IMG/VR virus record: IMGVR_UViG_3300024289_000027
Coordinates: 1-64,000 of that record
Length of the DNA: 64,000 bases
Source of the DNA: a virus
Direction: 5' to 3' (one strand)
Part shown: positions 58,850-64,000 of the stretch, one piece after another
How the letters are laid out: each line of letters starts with the position of its first letter
Numbering within the stretch: the stretch's first letter is position 1
Made by a program: the position numbers and the translations under genes
Notes under the pieces: model-generated
Databases searched by the model: none
Told to the model about the DNA's origin: nothing
Seen by the model: only the letters and a program-made list of their open reading frames with translations

Positions 58850-60943
58850 ATGCAAAATATATCTCTTAGTGAAAACCAATTAGAACGTGAACGTATCATA
58901 GAGATTTCTCCAGATACTGTTCCAATAGAATATACTCCAAATGAAATTGATTCATATAAAGTAATAGTTAAGGATGAGAATGATTGGGAAGAAATTCATA
59001 ATTACATTGTGAATGAAAATGAAATTGATGGTATTCCTAATCGAAAAATTGAATGTGAAAATATTGAAGAATATTCATTGAGAACCTCTGTTTATACTAT
59101 GAGTCCTGAAGAGGCTGAAATCCTCAGGACTCATCCTAAAGTTGAAAGTGTAGTTTTAGATCCATCCATATATCCTCAACCTAAATCACTTTTTGTATTA
59201 AGAAGGTATGGTAAAGATGTAGCTTTTAATAAACCAGGATTTACTGCTGCCCCCTTCATGGCAACAAATAGATTTCATACAGTAACTCATACAAATGGTG
59301 TAAGATCAAATTGGGGACATCTTTTTGTAAATAATCCTTCCAGTGAACCTTTTCGTGGTGTTGGTATTGCATCTACAACACGAGTAGACACTGACATAGA
59401 CTATACAGTTACTGGTGCTAATGTTGATTGTGTAATTATAGATTCTGGTGTAACTCCTTTACATCCAGAATTTAGAAATGCTGATGGATCTACTAGAGTT
59501 AAAGATGTTATATTAGATGGTCCTTACAAAGTAGATCCTGAATATTTTAATTCTAGAGGATTAACTTATACAAAAATCGTAGATGGAGTAAATTTGGGAG
59601 TTGGAATTGCAACTACTGCTGCACATAGTTGGTGGTCAAATCCATCCAATAGATCTCCACAATTTAGTGGTATTGGGTATGCCACATTTAGTTCTTTATA
59701 TACTTTAGCTCATACTTCAACTAAAACACCAAATTCCAATGGAAATCAACTTGTAGATGGGCATGGAACTGCATGTGCTTCTCAAATTGGAGGAAAATCT
59801 TTTGGATTGGCATATGAATGTAATGTATGGGGATTCAGAATTGCTTTAGGTGGTGTTGGGGGAATTATTGATGCATCGATAGCATTAAATATTTGTGCTA
59901 TGTTCCACAATGCAAAAAAAATATCTCAAAATGGAGATCCAGATCCAACATTAATTAATAATAGTTATGGGTGGACTTCATCTACAGGTAATAATAGTGG
60001 CACTACTTATACTCATGGATATAGGGGTTCTACATTAACTTATGTAGGAAATGCGAGTCTATTAAATCCACCAGCAAACTCTGGAGCATGTAGGAATCAT
60101 AAGTATTTTACTTATAACACGGGAGTTACTACTAGCACTACTGCTTATTCTGGAACTGGACAGTATTCTCCTCTTTCACCTGCTGGTGCTGATAATGCTG
60201 GAGCAGAAAATGCAATTGCTGCAGGATGTATAGTAGTTTCTTCTGCTGGAAATACCAATCAAAAACTTTCGGATGTTAATGATATAGATTATAATAATTG
60301 GTATTCCACTAGTACTAATTATATTAATCGAGTTGGTGGAGTTCAAAAAGGTGGTGCAAATGTTGAGACTCGAAAGCAAGGAACAATTCGAGTTGGTGCT
60401 TTAGATTGTGGTGTAGAACCTGTAGGTTCTAGACAAGGATCTGCTCCTTATTCTGTCAGAAAAGTTTGTTATTCTGCAAATGGTCCAATGATTAATGTTT
60501 GGGCACCTGCAGAAATGACTATGGCTGCTGGTTATACTTCTACTTATGAAGATTTTGTAAGACAAGATAATACAAGTTTTTATGATACTTGGTTCAATGG
60601 AACAAGTTCAGCTGGTCCAAATGCTTGCTCAGTTATAGCATTGTATCTGCAACAAAATAGAAGTGCAAGTCAAAGTGATGTTCACGATTGGTTAGAATTA
60701 TATGGAAGTAGAGACATAAACATGTCAGATCCATATCCTGATCCAAATGAAGTTGGTTATTGGTCACAGACTTATAATGCACTAACGGATTATCCTGATT
60801 CTGCTGGTGACTCATACAACCTTAGAGGTAATGGTAATTTAAGAGGTTCTACGAGTAGAGTACTTTTTAATCCCTATGCATTTGATAGTACTACTACTAT
60901 TTCTGGGGTTAGTTTTGAAGGGATTTCAATTTCGGCAATTTAA
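58850..60943 (+). CDS. Subtilisin-like serine protease (S8 family)
   Basis: A 697-residue protein with a complete catalytic triad: D198 (VIIDSGV), H305 (DGHGTACAS) and S586 (FNGTSSAGP), plus SAGN (465-468) and NNSYG that fit the oxyanion region. Residues about 70-108 (VYTMSPEEAEILRTHPKVES, then VVLDP) look like an I9-type inhibitory propeptide. No signal peptide is visible. It lies between fibre genes and is probably late-expressed and virion-bound, acting on host surface proteins or on fibre maturation. Substrate unknown. Confidence 0.88.
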   Translation: MQNISLSENQLERERIIEISPDTVPIEYTPNEIDSYKVIVKDENDWEEIHNYIVNENEIDGIPNRKIECENIEEYSLRTSVYTMSPEEAEILRTHPKVESVVLDPSIYPQPKSLFVLRRYGKDVAFNKPGFTAAPFMATNRFHTVTHTNGVRSNWGHLFVNNPSSEPFRGVGIASTTRVDTDIDYTVTGANVDCVIIDSGVTPLHPEFRNADGSTRVKDVILDGPYKVDPEYFNSRGLTYTKIVDGVNLGVGIATTAAHSWWSNPSNRSPQFSGIGYATFSSLYTLAHTSTKTPNSNGNQLVDGHGTACASQIGGKSFGLAYECNVWGFRIALGGVGGIIDASIALNICAMFHNAKKISQNGDPDPTLINNSYGWTSSTGNNSGTTYTHGYRGSTLTYVGNASLLNPPANSGACRNHKYFTYNTGVTTSTTAYSGTGQYSPLSPAGADNAGAENAIAAGCIVVSSAGNTNQKLSDVNDIDYNNWYSTSTNYINRVGGVQKGGANVETRKQGTIRVGALDCGVEPVGSRQGSAPYSVRKVCYSANGPMINVWAPAEMTMAAGYTSTYEDFVRQDNTSFYDTWFNGTSSAGPNACSVIALYLQQNRSASQSDVHDWLELYGSRDINMSDPYPDPNEVGYWSQTYNALTDYPDSAGDSYNLRGNGNLRGSTSRVLFNPYAFDSTTTISGVSFEGISISAI

Positions 60944-60952
60944 AATTATAAT

Positions 60953-60960
60953 TATAAATA
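60953..60960 (+). promoter_or_regulatory. Late promoter TATAAATA
   Basis: Exact late core, 27 bases before the fibre gene at 60,988, in a 44-base AT-rich gap. Confidence 0.7.
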
Positions 60961-60987
60961 TAAAAAGAAATATACATAAAAATTTCC

Positions 60988-62823
60988 ATGGCATATAAGG
61001 TTTTAGGGACGCCTGTTATTGATGATAGCAGGAATATTTTAAACATTCAGAATCTGAACGTAGCAGGGGTTTCCACCTTAGGGACCCTGAAAGTAGCATC
61101 AGGTATTGTTACCGCAACTACTGGTGTTGTTACCTATTATGGTGATGGTAGATATCTGAATTTAGACGGCATTCAAATTAACGCAGCAGTGGCAGCTGCT
61201 ACTACTGCTACTAATGTAATCGGTGGTAGAGCAGATGTCACTCAACTTAATGTTTCTGGACTATCCACAGTAGGAACATTAAGTGCAGGAAATATTACTG
61301 CAACCAGTTTAAACAGTACAGGTATAGTAACTGCTACTGAATTCCACACTGGTGCTTCAGGATCTGCAATTAGAGTTAACTCTAATACCATTAGTGGTCC
61401 ATCTGTACTCTATCTTGATCCTTCAGCAGTTGGTGACAATACTGGTGCAGTTAGAATTAAGGGTGACCTGATTGTTGATGGTACTCAAACTATCGTTAAT
61501 TCTACTCAGGTAGACATTGCAGACAAAGTAATTGGTATTGGATCTACCAGTTCTCCATCTGATATTACTGCCGATGGTGGTGGTCTTTTACTATACGGTA
61601 CAACTGATAAGACATTTACTTGGTCTGATACAACTGATGCTTGGACTTCAAGTGAGAATTTAAGTCTTGCAACTGGAAAATCTTATGAAATTAACGGAAC
61701 TTCCGTACTTTCTGCAACTACTCTTGGATCAGGAGTTGTTAATTCTTCACTGACATCTGTTGGCACTCTTGGCAAACTTGATGTTGGTAATGTCAATTCA
61801 ACTGGTATTGTAACTGCAGTTACTGTTAATGCTACAAATCTGAATGTAAGTGGTGTTACTACTCTTGGTATTGTAAATTCCGGTAATATTTATTCTACTG
61901 GTGTTATCACTGCTACCACATTCTCTGGTTCTTTTAGTGGTACAGTTACTGGTACAGCATCTACTGCAACTCGTGCTACTTTAATTGACACAACTGCAAC
62001 TTCTACAGATGCTTCATACTACCTCTCATTTGTAGAGAATTCATCTTCAACTCTGTCTGAAACTTTAAGAGTTGATGAAGGAATTAGATTTAATCCATCT
62101 ACTAATAGATTGGGTATCAATACTACTTCCCTCACTGAGACTCTCAATGTACAAGGTAACGCAAGAATTACTGGATCTGTATCTGCTAATTCCTTAAGTA
62201 TTGCTGGAAGTCAGATTGTAAGTTCTACTAAGGAACTTCAAAATATTGCTACCATTGACGCAACAACCAAGGCAACTCTGGAAGCAGCACTGCAGATATC
62301 ACCAAATAACTTTGATGATATCACAGTTTCTGGAATTTCAACTTTTGTTAAGGAAGTCGGAATCAGTACTACTACTCAGTCAACTGATAAAGACACTGGT
62401 GCTCTTGTTGTTGAGGGTGGTGTAGGAATTGAGAAGAACCTGAACGTTGGTGGTTGGTTGGCCGTTGCAGGAATTGCAACATTTAGTCAGCAAGTTACTG
62501 TTAACAGTGACGTTAGTGTTACTGGAATCATAACTGCAGGAGACTTCAACTCAACTTCTGATAGAAGACTCAAGGATAATATCACTGTTATTGCAGAACC
62601 TCTTGCTAAAGTTGCACAAATTAACGGTGTAACCTTCACATGGAAAGAGAATGGTGAATCATCTGGTGGTGTTATTGCACAAGACGTAGAAGTAGTTCTT
62701 CCTGAACTGGTAAGTGATGGGGAAACTAAGACTGTTAACTATAACGGTCTGATTGGTCTTCTTATCGAATCTGTTAAGGAACTTTCTGCAGAAGTTGCTG
62801 AACTGAAAGCAAAACTAGGTTGA
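60988..62823 (+). CDS. Tail fibre with S74 intramolecular chaperone
   Basis: It begins AYKVLGTPVIDDSRNILNIQ, followed by beta repeats (VTQLNVSGLSTVGTLSAGNI). It ends with an S74 domain with the S524-K529 dyad (SDRRLKDNI), GVIAQDVEVVLPELV and NYNGLIGLLIESVK, nearly identical in protein to the end of the fibre at 34,656. The DNA of the two copies differs at many third codon positions, and this gene is visibly richer in G and C than its neighbours. Self-cleaving trimeric fibre for host binding is inferred. Confidence 0.88.
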   Translation: MAYKVLGTPVIDDSRNILNIQNLNVAGVSTLGTLKVASGIVTATTGVVTYYGDGRYLNLDGIQINAAVAAATTATNVIGGRADVTQLNVSGLSTVGTLSAGNITATSLNSTGIVTATEFHTGASGSAIRVNSNTISGPSVLYLDPSAVGDNTGAVRIKGDLIVDGTQTIVNSTQVDIADKVIGIGSTSSPSDITADGGGLLLYGTTDKTFTWSDTTDAWTSSENLSLATGKSYEINGTSVLSATTLGSGVVNSSLTSVGTLGKLDVGNVNSTGIVTAVTVNATNLNVSGVTTLGIVNSGNIYSTGVITATTFSGSFSGTVTGTASTATRATLIDTTATSTDASYYLSFVENSSSTLSETLRVDEGIRFNPSTNRLGINTTSLTETLNVQGNARITGSVSANSLSIAGSQIVSSTKELQNIATIDATTKATLEAALQISPNNFDDITVSGISTFVKEVGISTTTQSTDKDTGALVVEGGVGIEKNLNVGGWLAVAGIATFSQQVTVNSDVSVTGIITAGDFNSTSDRRLKDNITVIAEPLAKVAQINGVTFTWKENGESSGGVIAQDVEVVLPELVSDGETKTVNYNGLIGLLIESVKELSAEVAELKAKLG

Positions 62824-62835
62824 TAATAGACGAAT

Positions 62836-62865
62836 GTGTGCTACTGCTAAATAGTAGTAGCACAC
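62836..62865 (+). repeat. 10-bp inverted repeat between fibre genes
   Basis: GTGTGCTACT (62836-62845) and AGTAGCACAC (62856-62865) are perfect complements around a 10-base loop containing CTAAATA. No T tract follows, so it is not a clear terminator; RNA processing or stability control is possible. Confidence 0.6.
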
Positions 62866-62882
62866 TGTCTAGTGGGAAATAA

Positions 62883-63737
62883 ATGGCACTAGAAATACTA
62901 GGTTTACCAATCATCAATGACCAGAGAATGGTCATTGATGTAGACAAAATAGGTATTAAAACTTCATCTCCAACGGTAGAATTACATGTCGTTGGGGATG
63001 GGTTTTTTACTGGAACTTTAACAGTACCGACAATTGTTGGTACTATAACCACTGCAACTAATGTAATTGGTGGGATTGCATCTGTATCTAATTTAACTGT
63101 TACTTCGAGTGCAGATGTATCATCTATTAGTGGAACTACATTAACTTATAGTACAGGTAGATTTACTTCTTTAAATGGTAACATTGGAATTGTTACTAAT
63201 CTATCTGGTACAAATTTAAGTTATCTGGGAATTGGAACCCTAGGAAGTTTAAGTATTGGATCTACTGAAGTTATTAGTAGTAATTTCCAACTCAAAAATA
63301 TTACTTCTTTAGATTCTACTACATTAGCAACGATTGAGTCTGCGATTGAAATTGCTCCAAATAATTTTAATAATTTAAATGTAAGTGGAATTTCTACATT
63401 AGGTTATGGAGCACAGTCGGGTAGCATTATTGTTGGATCTGGATCTACTGCTCTGATTGTTAATGGAAATACTAATGTCACTGGATCAGTTACTGCTTCT
63501 TCTTTTTATGGACCTGGTGGTTTAATAAATAGTTTTAATGGAATAGCAATTCGTGATAATTATGTATTGGTTGGATTAGGATTTACTACTATTAATTTTG
63601 TTGGTACTGGAGTATCTGTTTCTTCTTCATCGTCATCTGTGGCAAATATTTTAATAGATCCTTATATAAATCTTGATGGTGGTGTTCCAAGTTCGGTATA
63701 TGGTGGCATTACTTCAATAAACGGAGGAGGAGTTTAA
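62883..63737 (+). CDS. Tail fibre-like protein, 284 aa
   Basis: The start (ALEILGLPIINDQRMVIDVD) parallels the start of the fibre at 60,988 (YKVLGTPVIDDSRNILNI), indicating a common attachment domain. Beta repeats follow (VIGGIASVSNLTVTSSADVS) and the protein ends abruptly in NGGGV with no S74 or head domain. It may be a short fibre or a proximal fibre half joined by another protein. Confidence 0.68.
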   Translation: MALEILGLPIINDQRMVIDVDKIGIKTSSPTVELHVVGDGFFTGTLTVPTIVGTITTATNVIGGIASVSNLTVTSSADVSSISGTTLTYSTGRFTSLNGNIGIVTNLSGTNLSYLGIGTLGSLSIGSTEVISSNFQLKNITSLDSTTLATIESAIEIAPNNFNNLNVSGISTLGYGAQSGSIIVGSGSTALIVNGNTNVTGSVTASSFYGPGGLINSFNGIAIRDNYVLVGLGFTTINFVGTGVSVSSSSSSVANILIDPYINLDGGVPSSVYGGITSINGGGV

Positions 63738-63742
63738 AAATA

Positions 63743-64000
63743 ATGGCAACTCAAATTCAATTTAGAAGAGGATCTTCTACAGAATGGACCAATATAAACC
63801 CAGTTCTTGCAGAAGGAGAATTGGGACTTGAGCTTGATACTAATAAATTTAAAATAGGAACTGGAACAACTTCTTGGACTAATTTGCCATATGTGGCAAT
63901 AACTTATGCATCTTCAGCAGGAATAGCAACCTATGCAACTACTGCAGGTATTGCTACTAATGCTCAAGGACTTACTGGAACTCCTGATATTTCTGTTGGT
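63743..64000 (+). CDS. Adhesin with tropism-determinant-like N-terminus, cut by window end
   Basis: The 86 visible codons begin ATQIQFRRGSSTEWTNINPV, then LAEGELGLELDTNKFKIGTG, a good match to the tropism-determinant-type N-terminal domain, followed by SAGIATYATTAGIA repeats as in the fibre at 34,656. The gene continues past the window. GGAGGAGG (63723-63730) lies upstream but within the previous gene. Confidence 0.7.
   Translation, partial: MATQIQFRRGSSTEWTNINPVLAEGELGLELDTNKFKIGTGTTSWTNLPYVAITYASSAGIATYATTAGIATNAQGLTGTPDISVG

Overview
This window is a stretch of a T4-like myovirus of marine cyanobacteria (a Synechococcus/Prochlorococcus cyanomyovirus). The evidence is the combination of an AT-rich, tightly packed genome, T4-type replication and baseplate genes (gp32, gp33, gp59, gp4, gp48, gp53, gp54, gp26, gp27, gp5) and cyanobacterium-specific metabolic genes (psbD for photosystem II D2, talC transaldolase, gnd 6-phosphogluconate dehydrogenase, a CP12-like peptide). 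No tRNA, rRNA, CRISPR array, integrase or insertion sequence was recognised. No gene-free stretch exceeds about 160 bases.

Layout. Bases 1-9,200 hold host-takeover and metabolic genes: psbD between two HNH-type endonuclease genes, then talC, gnd, a secreted lysozyme-like protein, a third HNH gene, glutaredoxin and many small unknown proteins. At 8,169-8,847 lies a compact transcription unit with a near-consensus sigma-70 promoter, RNA elements resembling glutamine riboswitches, three peptides and a terminator. Bases 9,190-14,021 carry nucleotide and DNA metabolism (thyX, phoH, a PD-(D/E)XK nuclease, gp33, gp59, a DUF1825-type protein, gp32). A terminator that works both ways separates this from a leftward block (14,056-18,273: gp53, gp48, an unknown, gp4, a GIY-YIG homing endonuclease). 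Divergent late promoters near 18,300-18,350 start the long rightward structural block: tail and hub genes (18,377-28,351), then large virion proteins and a very rich set of fibre or adhesin proteins to the end of the window.

How the genes work together. Host-type promoters serve early genes. The gp33 co-activator and NATAAATA late promoters serve virion genes. PsbD, TalC, Gnd and the CP12-like protein fit the known cyanophage strategy of keeping photosynthetic electron flow while steering carbon into the pentose phosphate pathway to make NADPH and ribose for DNA synthesis, with ThyX and glutaredoxin on the nucleotide side. Unusual parts are: a prolyl-4-hydroxylase-like oxygenase directly before a collagen-like Gly-X-Pro fibre, with two more oxygenase-fold genes just downstream; a subtilisin-like protease with an I9-type propeptide inside the fibre cluster; two adjacent tail proteins with different peptidoglycan-cleaving domains; and a CP12-like gene placed between baseplate hub genes.
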